From Caenorhabditis elegans (Eukaryota; Nematoda; Chromadorea; Rhabditida; Rhabditidae), in the NCBI RefSeq assembly GCF_000002985.6, contig NC_003283.11, positions 2,294,001 through 2,358,000 of the forward strand: a DNA stretch of 64,000 nt, given 5' to 3'. Both the position numbers and the translations under genes were made by a program. The notes under the pieces were generated by a model. It was given only the letters and a program-made list of their open reading frames with translations. It was not told the DNA's origin and did not search any database. The number at the start of each line of letters is the position of its first letter. The first letter of the stretch is position 1. Of the stretch, positions 22,461-33,812 are shown in pieces.

Positions 22461-23154
22461 GTTTGACAAGCGGCGAGTTGCTATCAATTATTGAAACCAG
22501 TGTTTTGGAATTTCAAGAACCCAAAGGAAAATACTGTGAACCCGCAAGTGCTGTGGAAAACGGAAAAGTCTGTAATTCCACGTCACTAACTGATGGATGT
22601 ACTCAAATATTTGGAAGCTTGGTAATAGGACCTGACAATAAGAAATTTTTGAGCCAACTCAAAACTGTGGAAGTGATATTTGGAGGACTAGTTGTCAATG
22701 ACACTAATTTGACAAATATCGATTTTCTGGGAAATCTAAAATATATTTATCACCTCGATGGTAGGTTGAACTGTAAAACAGAAAACAGCTAAGCTTCGTA
22801 AATGCTAAACTTCAGATCAATCTCCTGCAATACAAGTCGAGAATAACCCCGACTTGTCGGACTTCTCATTCCCCAGTCTGCTTGTTGCTCAGTCATTGGC
22901 AAATACTCACATTGTATTCGCGAATAATAATAAAGTACTCTCGTCGGACTCCACATATTGCAATCGCCTCAAAAACCAACTCAACATCACCCAAAACAGG
23001 CAAATCTTTTTTGATGGGAAATATTGTGGTCTGCAGTGGTACATCATGAAAATATTTTAATTTAATACATTTTTCAGATAACCTTCCGACTGAATCCGCA
23101 AGATCATTGGAGATCATGTTGCTTTTCGTAATGATAATCTACAAATGTTTGTAA
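22461..23154 (+). pseudogene. irld 3' fragment lodged in a broken M13 gene
   Basis: Plus-strand exons (about 22,461-22,761, 22,815-23,030 and 23,078-23,154) encode the second half of an IRLD protein: FCLTSGELLSIIETS, GCTQIFGSLVIGPDN, TNLTNIDFLGNLKYIYHLDG, AIQVENNPDLSDFSFPSL, VLSSDSTYCNRL, and a hydrophobic end (LLFVMIIYKCL) then TAA. Signal-peptide and first L-domain exons are absent. It is closest to the genes at 39-42 kb, sharing LLSIIETSVLEFQEPKGKYC. It sits in opposite orientation between the two remnants of an M13 gene. Confidence 0.8.
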
Positions 23155-23205
23155 AATAAAAAAGTTCATATGTTTTCTTTCTAGTTTCATTTTCATTTTG
23201 TACTG

Positions 23206-23510
23206 TAGGGATACTGTAGGACTGCTGTAGATTTTAGAAACAAGAACTTTTTTTCGTAAATTGAAAGAATATAGAGTTGGAGTGAATGGAGCACGGTCTA
23301 CTGTAGTGGTACTGTATGTAGATATTCAGTATGATTACATTGTGAAGAGGCACACCTATTGGTGCTGTAGGGGTACTGTGAGGGTACTGTAGGGCTACTG
23401 TATGATTACTGTAGTTTTTCTTGTAAATGCATATTCGGTTGGGGTTAGTGGGAGCTAAATAGATTTGGGATACTTTAGTGGTAATATGGTGGTACTGTAG
23501 GCCCGTGGAG
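23206..23510. repeat. TACTGTAG degenerate minisatellite
   Basis: Repeated GG(G/A)TACTGTAG units, for example GGGATACTGTAGGACTGCTG, GAGGGTACTGTAGGGCTACT and GTGGTACTGTAGGCCC. Units are irregularly spaced. Weaker TACAGT/TACTGTAG motifs also appear at 11,090-11,155 in the VWA gene introns. Confidence 0.65.
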
Positions 23511-23511
23511 A

Positions 23512-24163
23512 TAATTGTAGAAAGTATTTGTCAACTAAAAAAATATGTGATATGCTTCACCATTACTTGTCCTGAAAATAAATTTTTACCGTTACATTAA
23601 CGTTTTCCAGGGTCTCCACCACAAAACTGAACTTCTCCGATTTGTTCTCCTTTTTAACATATTCGCGATGCATCTTAAAAAAATAGTCAAAATCCGCAGT
23701 GGTCGTATTCAATAATTCGATCTTCAGATACCATATCATCAAGCTATCCGGATCAAGAATCTCATCCAATGTGATGTAGGTCCCGTTATTCGGAAATGAG
23801 ATGTTCGGATTCTGAAACATTGCTGGGTACTATAGGATGTATGGCAGAAAGCCTACTACCAGTATCTCTCGATCCTCGAATAAACTTGTGAAGTTTAGCT
23901 TAGTGATAATTCTAGTGTCATTTGTGCACACATAATCATAGAAGTCGTTGCAAGGATCCAGGCTAACATTCTGAATACATTTTATAGTTTGTAGGCAATT
24001 TAGCAAAGTCTTCCTGAATATCGACAAATTCTAGGTTAAAGCTTTGAAATTTGAAACAAAAGATATATAAATTTTCAGTAATTTAATGTTTAAAAAAACT
24101 CACATCTTGTCTACTCTGCACACTTATAGTCACAATTAGTGTCAGTACCAACAGGAAGTTCAT
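23512..24163 (-). pseudogene. M13 peptidase, N-terminal exons of a truncated copy
   Basis: Minus strand. Exon 1 (about 24,106-24,163) is a signal peptide, MNFLLVLTLIVTISVQSRQD. Exon 2 encodes CIQNVSLDPCNDFYDYVCTN, the conserved N-terminal cysteine-rich start of M13 peptidases. Exon 3 encodes ISFPNNGTYITLDEILDPD and TLENVNVT. The fourth exon (LTNTFYNY) breaks off at about 23,512, where the TACTGTAG repeat begins. With the C-terminal remnant at 22.2 kb this is a gutted tandem copy of the M13 gene at 24.9-27.1 kb. The 24,164-24,860 interval has no gene that I can support. Confidence 0.8.
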
Positions 24164-24862
24164 TCTCAGTTAGTATTAGGAGCAAAATGTGGAGAGCATG
24201 TGTTCATTTGTACGCCACATGTCGGAGCAACTTTGTTCTTCAACTTTCTTCCAATGTCAAATGTATCTCTAAATCACCATGACCCAGACCAATTGTTAAT
24301 GATAGGAAAGAGACCCATTTTTTTTATAGAAAATTCTAATAAATTCATTTATTCGAAATGGTCTAGCCACGCACCATCCATTTATTTTTGAAGCACGTGG
24401 CGAGACCATGGTGGAGTGTGGCGGGGCCATTGTGAATAAATGAGCCACCCTTTAAAGCCGTAGAAGCGTAGAAAAAATGCACTGTATGTTTTGAATCAAT
24501 ACAGAGTTTTTTATTAGTTTAAAAGTGTACTTTAAAAAAAAACATATAAACTGAAAGCATACAATTGATGAAAAATGCGTTTTAAAAAAACATACGAAAA
24601 CCAATGAAACGCTGGGAAAACATCAAGTTATTATAGATAGTTTAAATATCGTGTATTTTGCATGTAAATGTTGAATGATGGTCTCAAAAAACTCAATTTC
24701 TAAAGGAAAAATTAAATGCATTTGCGGTATCCATAATGTAAGTAAAGAATCCACCAATATCTTCAGTATCATTCTTGATTTTATAGTCCTCCAAATTCAC
24801 TTCGCCTCCAAGTGGTTTGCAAAATTGTTCCTAAAAAAACTGTTATTCTGTATTTTCCCTTT

Positions 24863-27052
24863 TCATCTTAATTTCCGCACCGCTTCAGCAAACATTCGAT
24901 CACCAAGGCGACATCCATAGAGTGAGCTGAACAATGGATACTGGCGAACTGCGGTGTTGATGGATATTTCAAATGGATGATGGTGTGGTAAAATTGAGTT
25001 TTTTGGTTTGCCTTGGATGCATAATCCACTCAAAAGTGTTTCAAGCGCATTTTTCAGCTGAAATATTTAATTTTTTTACAGTGACGGGAGCAAGTTCTAA
25101 TAGTAAGTACAGACTGTGGTACAAATTAGCGAATTTTTTAAAACTTAATCGTTCCACTTGTGTGCTCGTAACAAATACATTGGAGCATTTCAATGCCTCT
25201 GATTTTATTTTGCTGAAATATTTCTTACCTGCTCTTCACTTGCCGATTTCCTTGCCACCATCTTCATAACCATCCTTAATCCCATTATATTTGCAAGATC
25301 CTCATGAGTGACTTTTTTACTAAACCATCCATCTATTGGCTTCTGAAACCGTCAATTTTTTCAGAAGTATGTTCGGAAAAAGCCGACAGTCGCTAGCTTA
25401 CCACGACATCAGAGTCACCCATCCTCTTCACTTCATCTTGTGTACACTTTTTTGCTGCTTTTGTAACATTAGGAGTCAGTAACTCTGTTCCGCTTGGATA
25501 GACAAAGTGCATAAGCTCATGGGCAAGCACGGAAACGGTGTCGGCTATCTGGAAAAGTGCAAAATAGACTCGGCATTTTCAGGTAAGTTTTTTGGTGACT
25601 GAATTTCAGATTTAAAAACCGTTAGTCAGCAAAAAATACTAGAATAAAAATTAATGTTCAATATTTCCTCACCGCTAACATAGGTTGTTGTAAATCACTT
25701 CGGGTGACAATTCCAGCATAAATAGCTGAGTTGTGCTTAAACGCTTCATTTTCCATATTCGACGCAAAAGCGGAGAACAAAAACTCTGGTTCATAGCCCG
25801 GAATTCGTTTCGCCAAGTACTTTGTCGCGGTATCAATGGCTCCTAAACGGAGGATTTTCTCCGCGATTTCGGTGTCAAGATCACTGAAGACAAATTTTAA
25901 AAGTTTGTCTTCAAATATCAACTTACTCTGACGACAATAAACTTTTGAGTCGATAATATTCCGTCTCGTAAACGAGTTTAGTTTCCTCTAGCATTGTGAC
26001 ATTATTATAATCCAAAAGTCCGAAAAATACTTTTGAGTTGTTCAGTTCTTCATCAAGTACCTTTTTACTTTTATTTGATAAAGAACTGCTCCAAATCTCC
26101 TCGATAGTATTATTTTTCAATAGATTGGAAATATGATGAAGAAATTTATTTTCTTCGGCGGCTGGAAGATTAAGCTGGTTGAGGACCTTGATATTGGCGT
26201 AGAGAGAATTGTAGAAAATATTTGTCAACTGGAAAAACTATGTGATAAAATAGAACAAATAGGGTATTAGCAAGATATGCTTCACCATTACTTGTCCTGA
26301 AAATAAATATTTACCGTTAGATTAACGTTTTCCAGGGTCTCCACCGCAAAACTGAATTTCTCCGAATCGTTCTTTTTGCTAATATATTCGTAATGCGTCT
26401 CGAAAAAATATTCTAAATCCACGGTGGCCGTATCCAGTGATTTAACCGTCATATACCATTTCATCAAGCGATCCGGCTCAAGAATCTGATCTAATGCGAT
26501 GTAGGTCCCGTTATTCGGAAATGAGATGTTCGGTTTCTGAAAAATTGCTGGGTACTATAGGATAAATGGCAGGAAGCAAACTACCAATATCTCTCGATCA
26601 TCGAATAAACTTGCGAAGTTAAGCTTAGTGATACTTCTGGTGTCATTTGTGCACACATAATCATAGAAGTCGTTGCAAGGATCCATACTAGCATTCTGAA
26701 TACATTTTGTAGTTTGTAGTTTATTTAGCAAAGTCTTCCTGAATATCGACAAATTCTAGGTTAAAGTCTTGAAACTTGAAACAAAAAATGGGAAACCAAA
26801 AAATGTCGAAAATTTTGACGGTTTTTTAAAAAATTGAACAAACCGGGATCTCTATATTCTTGATTTTTTGAATAAGTCATTTTCAAAAAAAAAATCACTG
26901 TCAATTAGTGTTCGAACTTAAGTAGATTCAATTTGATAATACCGGAAAATTCTAAATTTTCAGTATTTTTTTTGTTTCTTTTTGTGATTACTTACCTCTT
27001 GTCTACTCCGCACTATAATAGAAATTAGGGTCAGTATCAACAAGAAGTTCAT
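24863..27052 (-). CDS. M13-family (neprilysin-like) metallopeptidase, short form
   Basis: Eight minus-strand exons: 26996-27052, about 26606-26759, about 26314-26538, about 25926-26228, about 25672-25885, 25400-25550, 25229-25343 and 24863 to about 25,060. A signal peptide (MNFLLILTLISIIV) precedes CIQNASMDPCNDFYDYVC, the usual M13 N-terminal signature. The zinc site is visible as LAHELMHFVY (HExxH), followed about 50 residues later by HEDLANIMGL, in the place of the family's ENxAD motif, which supplies the third zinc ligand. The C-terminus has HPFEISINTAVRQYPLFSSL and YGCRLGDRMF. At roughly 440-460 residues it is well short of typical neprilysins (about 700), and the usual final CxxW is absent. 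Likely a secreted zinc peptidase-like protein; activity is uncertain because ENxAD is altered. Exons 1-3 are duplicated in inverted orientation at 37.9-38.7 kb. Confidence 0.82.
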
Positions 27053-27672
27053 GCTTGGTTAGAATTAGGAGTAAAATGAGAAAAAGCATGTGTTCATTTG
27101 TACGCCACATGTCGGAGCAACCTTGTTCTTCAAGTTTATCATCTAATGTTAAAAATATCTCTAAATCGCGAAGATCCAGACCAATGCAAAAAAGAGACCG
27201 ATTTTATCTTTTCAAAACTCATTAAAAAATATCAAACTTGGCAGTTTTGCTTAAAAATTGAAAACATCTGAAAAAGTCAAATGTGGAATATTATGAGTCT
27301 GTTTTCTAAATGAAGTTCAAAATCGATTTTTCGTAAGATTAAAAAAAATCAATTTGTCTCATGATTTTTCCAATTAGTACTGAATTTACCAGATTATTTT
27401 TTTGTTCAAAAAATAAAACCTGCACTTTTTGGAAATGTTTCAAACTTTAAACTACTTGAACTTGATAATGTAATTTTTTTACAAAGTTCTCAGGAATGAT
27501 TTTCAGTCAACTATTTTATTCATTGGCTCGATTGAATCAAGTTTGAGACTGATCTGAATACCTGACCTGATTTTGTATTTTTATAAAAATATTTTTCAGC
27601 CAAATTAATAGACAATTTTCACTGACAACATTCGTTCAGTAATTTGAAAATATTTAGCCATTCGAAAATATG

Positions 27673-27752
27673 CACCTGGGTCGGGATAGCTCAGTCGGTT
27701 GTGGTGGCCGTTCGCAACCTGGGAGTCACGAGTGCAAGTCCTAGTTCCCATT
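27673..27752 (+). repeat. tRNA-like sequence (degenerate, arm 1)
   Basis: GGGATAGCTCAGTCGGT resembles a tRNA A box and GAGTGCAAGTCC a B box, about 30 bases apart, but I could not form a convincing acceptor stem. Best read as a tRNA-derived repeat. A mirror copy is at 37,216-37,295 and a relative at about 57,973. Confidence 0.5.
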
Positions 27753-28037
27753 TGCGCTGTCGTATATTTGTTATATTTGTAAAAAGAAATTGGACATAGT
27801 GGAAAGATAGAAAAGTGTATAAAAGGTTGAAACGGTAGATTTCCTAATACAGAAAAAGCTAAAATTCTACAATTACTGTTGATGACAATTATCTAGCTTC
27901 AATCAAAAATTAGCTTTGCTTGGAAATAGTTTTGAGAATGAATTTTATTTCAAAAAAAAAAGCTTAAGAAAAGTACTCCTACGAAGAATATCGCTGCTCA
28001 AACAGAAACTCAAAGTAACTACAAATAAAACATGAAA

Positions 28038-29013
<976 letters not shown>

Positions 29014-29524
29014 ATGGCAAGCGACGAACCATCAGGTGTGACAGAACAATGGGCCAAAGTGGATATTGAGAACAAAAGTGACCATGTGTTCAAGTTCCAA
29101 GTGCTTCATCAGTATACCGGCAATGCATTGGAAGCTTCAAAATGGGTGAAATTGGAGCCAAACCAAAGTGCCCAAATTCTGGAGAAAGTTCACTACAACA
29201 CTGGACCATTTACAACTGGTACTGATAATTGGAAGGTTCATGGAATCAAACAGATTGAGACAAACTGTAAGTTAACTTATATTTTGATAGTTTTGAAGGA
29301 ATTAATTTACAGTAGACGATAAGAATGGAGTGGTTGATGGAAAGGTTCGTATTCTCGGTGAAGCTTGGCGTAGTGGACATCCAGATGGGGCTGATTGGAA
29401 AAAACACACTTTGAGAGTAGAAGACCATGCCCAAACTACAGTAATCAAGGTTCTCGAGAAAGAAGTTCAATTTGTATCCAAGAGTGGAACATCGACTACT
29501 GACTTCTATAGACATGATGTTTAA
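29014..29524 (+). CDS. pud-1 or pud-2: PUD family protein (PUD-1/PUD-2 type), left arm, plus
   Basis: Exons 29014-29266 and 29313-29524 encode about 154 residues. It starts MASDEPSGVTEQWAKVDI, with FKFQVLHQYTGNALEASKW, HYNTGPFTTGTDNWKVHG and VQFVSKSGTSTTDFYRHDV. The ATG at 29,014 is chosen because the upstream in-frame codons have no ATG. It is homologous to the divergent neighbour (shared positions HQYTG, YNTG.FTTG.DNW, SGTSTT/SGESTT) and is the likely heterodimer partner. An identical copy lies at 35,444-35,954. Probably cytosolic; no signal peptide. Expected to respond to DAF-2 signalling, as known for the family. Confidence 0.9.
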
Positions 29525-29918
29525 ATTTTCAGTCAATAATTCTTATCAATAGATTTTCTTTAAAAGTTTCAATAAATTTATTGTAATTTATCTAATATAA
29601 TTTTTCATGCGTACCAATCAAACTTGAATTCTAAACCCTGAGCTCAAAAACAGTCCACTAGAAGTGATTTACACTTTCTGAAGTTTTCTGAGCGGGCCCT
29701 ATAAAATAAAATACATTTTTGAAGAACATCATATCGAATCAGGAATTCTATTCCTTACCAGAGTGCCTACCGGTGCCTACACCTAATACGTAGTAGAGAC
29801 ATTAACCGTGTGAGACGTTTTACATTATGTACGCAAGTAAGTAATACAAATATGATTTTTAAAAAACGTATTGCGTTTGGAAATATATCGGCCTATTTGT
29901 GCTCAGAGACAACTTAAT

Positions 29919-30088
29919 GTATTGAGGCAGATTGTTATGTATTGAGGCAGAACGAGGAGGCGAAGACGAGTAGTTTATTATTACATTAAACTAAGGAATA
30001 AATAAGCTAGTTCATAGAGTTCACGTTGTACGATCTTTTTAGCCACGTCGTGGGTCAATACACGTTGATACCCAACAATTTTGGTGTT
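29919..30088. other. Arm-1-specific insertion in the pud palindrome
   Basis: The right arm runs directly from GAGACAACTTG into TTACTAAAGG, whereas this arm has about 170 extra bases containing two copies of TGTATTGAGGCAG and running from TGTTATG to CCCAACA. It might be a small LTR-like or other insertion; identity is unknown. A second arm-1 insertion of about 62 bases lies at 29,831-29,892. Confidence 0.5.
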
Positions 30089-30374
30089 ACTGTAGGTGAC
30101 TTCTTTGGTAAATAAAACTTCTCTGTTAAATCCTGTTACTCACTTTTTTGATCTTCACATACCCCGGTCTAATTGAACTCGAGTCACTTTATTTTCACTT
30201 CGTTTCTTCTAATCCCTTCCCCCCGCCCATTTCTCATACTCGAGTTGAAATCTTTCAGGGTTTGTCTCGGTTTATAAGTTTATTTTAAAACTAAAAAAGG
30301 TTTCTGATTCAATATAACCTTTGAATAGACATCACACTCCGTTCTGACTGAATACCAACTAATTCTGCCATGTA

Positions 30375-30545
30375 TTCCATATCAGCAAACCAAAAGAGGC
30401 GGAACCGGCATATTGCTGACAAACAATTTTATGATCTTTCTCCTTCTCATTCTTCTTATCAGTACTTTGTGGTTTGGTTCAATGTGTTGCGATTTGAAAA
30501 TACAAAGAATTCGTTATCAGTGTTTATAACTCTATCACCAATAAA
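30375..30545. promoter_or_regulatory. Conserved noncoding module with CTTATCA (copy 1)
   Basis: Read on the minus strand this includes AACACTGATAACGAATTC, CCACAAAGTACTGATAAG and GGTTCCGCCTCTTTTGG. It is strongly similar to 33,250-33,418 and more weakly to 31,370-31,520, although none is coding. CTTATCA is at 30,455-30,461. It lies 3' of the pud gene at 30,634. Confidence 0.55.
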
Positions 30546-30633
30546 ATATGAAGTTGGCAACTTTAGGTTAAAGTCCACAAGAAATTACAATAATCCATTA
30601 CAAATCTATTCACCATTATAACTCGATAATTAT

Positions 30634-31152
30634 TCACTGCTTCTGTGGGTTTTGGGAGAATGGGAGGATGTTTTCTCCAAGAGTGTTGAAAGTGGTAACC
30701 GATCGTCCACTTGGCGAAATGAACTGAACCTCAGTCTGAAATACCTTGATCACAGTTTCCTGTCCATCATCATCAGCTCTTAAAGTGTGCTTCTTCCATT
30801 TAGCAAAAGCTCCATGCCCCGTACTGTATGGAAGTCCGTCGACAAAGAACTTGCCGAAGATATTTCTAGCAATAGTTCCTTCCGTCTCGACCTGGATCAA
30901 TTTAGTGCCATGAACCTTCCAGTTATCAACTCCAGTTGTGAAGAATCCGGTATTATAATATATCTTCTCGAAAACAGTGATTCTATCATCTGGCTTGAAG
31001 TCGATATATCCAGAATCATTGGTTTGTTCCCCGGTGTATTCATGAAGAACTTGAATTTTAAAGTGTGATCCTGTACGGTTCTCAACGACAATCTTTGCCC
31101 AACGACGGGTGAGTTGAGGAGCCTGGGCGCATGGAGCAGATGGAGCAGTCAT
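30634..31152 (-). CDS. pud-3 or pud-4: PUD family protein, inner copy (minus), intronless
   Basis: Single open frame of about 172 residues starting MTAPSAPCAQAPQLTRRWAK at 31,152, just after an AAATTTCAG that could be a trans-splice or intron acceptor. It has FKIQVLHEYTGEQTNDSG, YYNTGFFTTGVDNWKVHG, KWKKHTLRADDDGQETVI and VQFISPSGRSVTTF. The C-terminus is extended by about 15 residues beyond the partners. It lacks the intron present in the other five pud genes. Opposed to the plus-strand inner copy at 32,678. PUD homologues other than PUD-1/2 are reported as monomers. Which numbered pud gene this is cannot be fixed here. Confidence 0.88.
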   Translation of the reverse strand: MTAPSAPCAQAPQLTRRWAKIVVENRTGSHFKIQVLHEYTGEQTNDSGYIDFKPDDRITVFEKIYYNTGFFTTGVDNWKVHGTKLIQVETEGTIARNIFGKFFVDGLPYSTGHGAFAKWKKHTLRADDDGQETVIKVFQTEVQFISPSGRSVTTFNTLGENILPFSQNPQKQ

Positions 31153-31369
31153 CTGAAATTTTAACATAAATAAAACCAATATAAATGGATAATTTTACAA
31201 AAAAAATGAAAGAAACGTTTAATCAAATTTAACAAAAAAAACTTATAAAATATTTCGTAGTTTTCAGTACCCCAGTCCCATTTTTTATAGTCCCCCGAAT
31301 AGGCGTGGAAAGGATCATGCCATTTGAAAAACTATGGTATTGGTCTTTAACCTAAATTTGCCAACTCCA

Positions 31370-31520
31370 ATTTTATTGTGATAAACATTGATAACTTCGT
31401 AGTTTCAATCAAATCTAAACACATCGCACTAAACCACGAAGTACTGATAAGAAATTGTTAAGGAAAATCTCGAAGATCACTAGTTTGTCCCGCCTCTTTC
31501 GGATTCTTTAAAAGGACTAC
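31370..31520. promoter_or_regulatory. Conserved noncoding module with TGATAAG (copy 2)
   Basis: ACATTGATAACTTCGTAG ... ACCACGAAGTACTGATAAG ... CCCGCCTCTTTCGG parallels the modules at 30,375 and 33,250. TGATAAG is at 31,445-31,451. It sits about 220-370 bases upstream of the ATG of the inner minus-strand pud gene. Confidence 0.5.
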
Positions 31521-31661
31521 TGTGGAGGTGAAAAATTCGGTTTTTCTAGGGGTTAGGGGGCTTTTATGTGAATAGTTAGGTAACTGACTGGGTTGTGCAG
31601 CTCTTTCCTCGGCGCATCTGAAAATTCCATTTTCAAAGAGTTTGCGAATGCTTATACTAGT

Positions 31662-32057
31662 TGCCGTATATTCTCTATTAGTGCTGCATATCCAGTAGTA
31701 CTGCAGTCTCTAATAGTGCTGCATTCAAAAAGTGAACGAAAAATAGTGCTGCAGTCTCTATTAGTACTGCACCCCATTATCTATTGACAGAGTCACTTGA
31801 CAGTTTCGATGTTTTTGGGTACTTTTTTGTATATTTTTGATAATTTACGAAAGTTATTGAATTATTGGGTCTTTTTGTTACAAAAGTTCGCAATTTTAAT
31901 GAATTTCTGCTTAAGAAATGAGCTTTTGTGACTAAAAACTAGTGATCTATAATTAAAAATAGCCGTTCGAAAATTAATGCTGCAGTCTCCAGTAGTACTG
32001 CATTAAAAGAGGGCCTGGAAATTAGTGCTGCATGCAGCACTAATAGAGAATATACGG
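31662..32057. mobile_element. Palindromic MITE near the pud palindrome axis
   Basis: Left end CCGTATATTCTCTATTAGTG, right end mirrored as CACTAATAGAGAATATACGG. Internally there are several CAGTCTC(T/C)A(A/G)TAGT(A/G)CTGCA units in both orientations. The ends resemble the CCGTATT elements at 14.6 and 17.5 kb. No coding capacity. The remaining spacer, 32,058-32,677, shows no gene. Confidence 0.75.
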
Positions 32058-32677
32058 TGAATAGCTGGAACAATAAGCTTATCATTAAAAATATACATTT
32101 TGAAAAGTGTACACAATGTTCCATACCATTCGCAATGTGCCGAGAGCCGAGCCGAATGATTTGGCTCTCGGCTTTCGGATCATTGGTTCCAGGCGATCTC
32201 TACGCTATAATCACTTTTTTCAAATTTTATTTTTGAATGATAAGCTTATTACTCCAGCTATTCAATTGATATAATCATTAACAAACTCTTTCTTGCTAAC
32301 ACACTGAAAAAAAGGAATTTTCATATGCGCCGAGAAAAGAGCCGCACAATCCAAGTACTTAAAAGCTTGGAATTTTGAGATTTAGCCTAGATGTAGACTA
32401 GCCTCTCCTGTAAATAAAGTTTTTAGACGGACCTTTACGGCCACTGGCTCCTGCTTTTTTCAAGTTCGGGCCTAAAATATTGACTTGAAAACCTTGTGTA
32501 TTGTCAGGCAAGTAAATATTTTTAGGGCCAATCGTGGAGAATAAGCCTGGAATAATAAGACACTATTAATTTAAATTTTCAATTTTTGAATATGATAATT
32601 ATTTTCCCACCGAAAGTAAGCTGTAAGAAATTAGCTTCATTTGAGTTTCAGATAATACTAAATAGCCCAATTTTCAG

Positions 32678-33207
32678 ATGGCAACTCCATCGGCTCAACC
32701 ACCTCAACTAACCCGTCGAAGTGCAAAGATTGTACTGGAGAACAAAACCGGGGAGGTTTTCCGAATGCAAGTGCTCCATGAGTACACTGGTGAGCAAACC
32801 GACGACTCAGGATGGTTTAATTTTGCTCCAGATGAGAGCCGAGTCATGTTTGAACATGTCTACTATAACACTGGATTCTTCACGACTGGGGTTGACAATT
32901 GGAAGGTTCATGGATCGAAACTTGTAGAGTATGCTGGTAAGCATTTCTGAATATTCAATAAACATATATTTTTACAGGAAAGGATGGAAAGGGTATACAT
33001 ATGATTGGCAAAGTGTGGATTGATGGAATTCCTTACAAAAGTTGGCATGGACTACTCGCCAAATGGAAGAAACACACGTTGAGAGCAGAAGATGACGGAC
33101 AAGTGACAACTATCCGAGTGTATCCATCGGAAGTTCAATTCATTTCGCAAAGTGGAAGATCTGTTACACCATGGTACAGAATTGGAGAGGATGTTGGAAA
33201 GATTTGA
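32678..33207 (+). CDS. pud-3 or pud-4: PUD family protein, inner copy (plus)
   Basis: Exons 32678-32936 and 32978-33207 give about 162 residues. It starts MATPSAQPPQLTRRSAKIVL after TTTTCAG, with FRMQVLHEYTGEQTDDSGWF, YYNTGFFTTGVDNWKVHGSK, KWKKHTLRAEDDGQVTTI and VQFISQSGRSVTPWYRIGED. It is closest to the inner minus-strand copy at 30,634 and mirrors it about the palindrome centre, but the two have diverged (about three quarters identical by eye), unlike the outer pairs. It retains the intron at the family's usual place. Confidence 0.9.
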
Positions 33208-33249
33208 GTTAATTTCCATGGCTGTCAATTGAGAAATCATGGTCTTTGA

Positions 33250-33418
33250 CTTTTATTGTGATAAAGTTTAAAACATTGATAACGAATTCTTTGTATTTTC
33301 AAATCGAAACACATTGAACCAAACCACAAAGTACTGATAAGAAGAGTGATAAGGAGAAAGATCATAAAAGTGTTTGTCAGCGATTTGCCAGTTCCGCCTC
33401 TTTTGGTTTGTTGAAATG
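33250..33418. promoter_or_regulatory. Conserved noncoding module with two TGATAAG (copy 3)
   Basis: ACATTGATAACGAATTCTTT ... CACAAAGTACTGATAAGAAG ... TGATAAGGAGAAAGATC ... CCGCCTCTTTTGG. TGATAAG occurs at 33,335-33,341 and 33,347-33,353. It is the mirror of the 30,375 module in the palindrome and lies 3' of the plus-strand inner pud gene. Confidence 0.55.
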
Positions 33419-33812
33419 GAATAGATGACAGAATTAGTTAAAATTCAAACAGAACGGGATGTAATGTCTATTTAAATGCTTTATTAAATCAGGTTCATTT
33501 GTACATAATGTGAGCACCTTGTATTGTTTGGATTGATTTATTTCATCATTTAAAAAAGTAATACAGATAAAGGTAATACGACTTGAGGTTTAATGTGAAA
33601 TTAAATTTATAAACCGAGATAGATCATGAAAGAGTTCATCTCAAGTATGAAAAATGGGTGGGGAATGGATTAAAAGAAACGAAGAGAAGAAAAAAGTGAC
33701 TCGAGTTCCATTAGAAACAAAACCGGGGTATGTGAAAATCAAGAAAGTGAGAGAATTGGAACGGGGAAAGAAAAATTTTTTGAAAAGATTATTCTAAATG
33801 GGAACTAATTTA

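Noticed and set aside
23206-23510. CRISPR-like array suggested by regular GTACTGTAG units
   Set aside because: Units are short, irregular and unspaced by unique spacers, and this is eukaryotic DNA; a degenerate minisatellite explains it.
27673-27752. A possible functional tRNA gene
   Set aside because: A-box-like and B-box-like motifs are present, but the acceptor ends do not pair and the B box departs from GGTTCGAATCC. Its relatives at 34.1 and 58.0 kb are equally degenerate.
29934-30079. Solo LTR (TGTTA ... CAACA)
   Set aside because: The ends are suggestive and the other palindrome arm lacks the sequence, but no clear target duplication or matching LTR elsewhere in the window; kept only as an arm-specific insertion.
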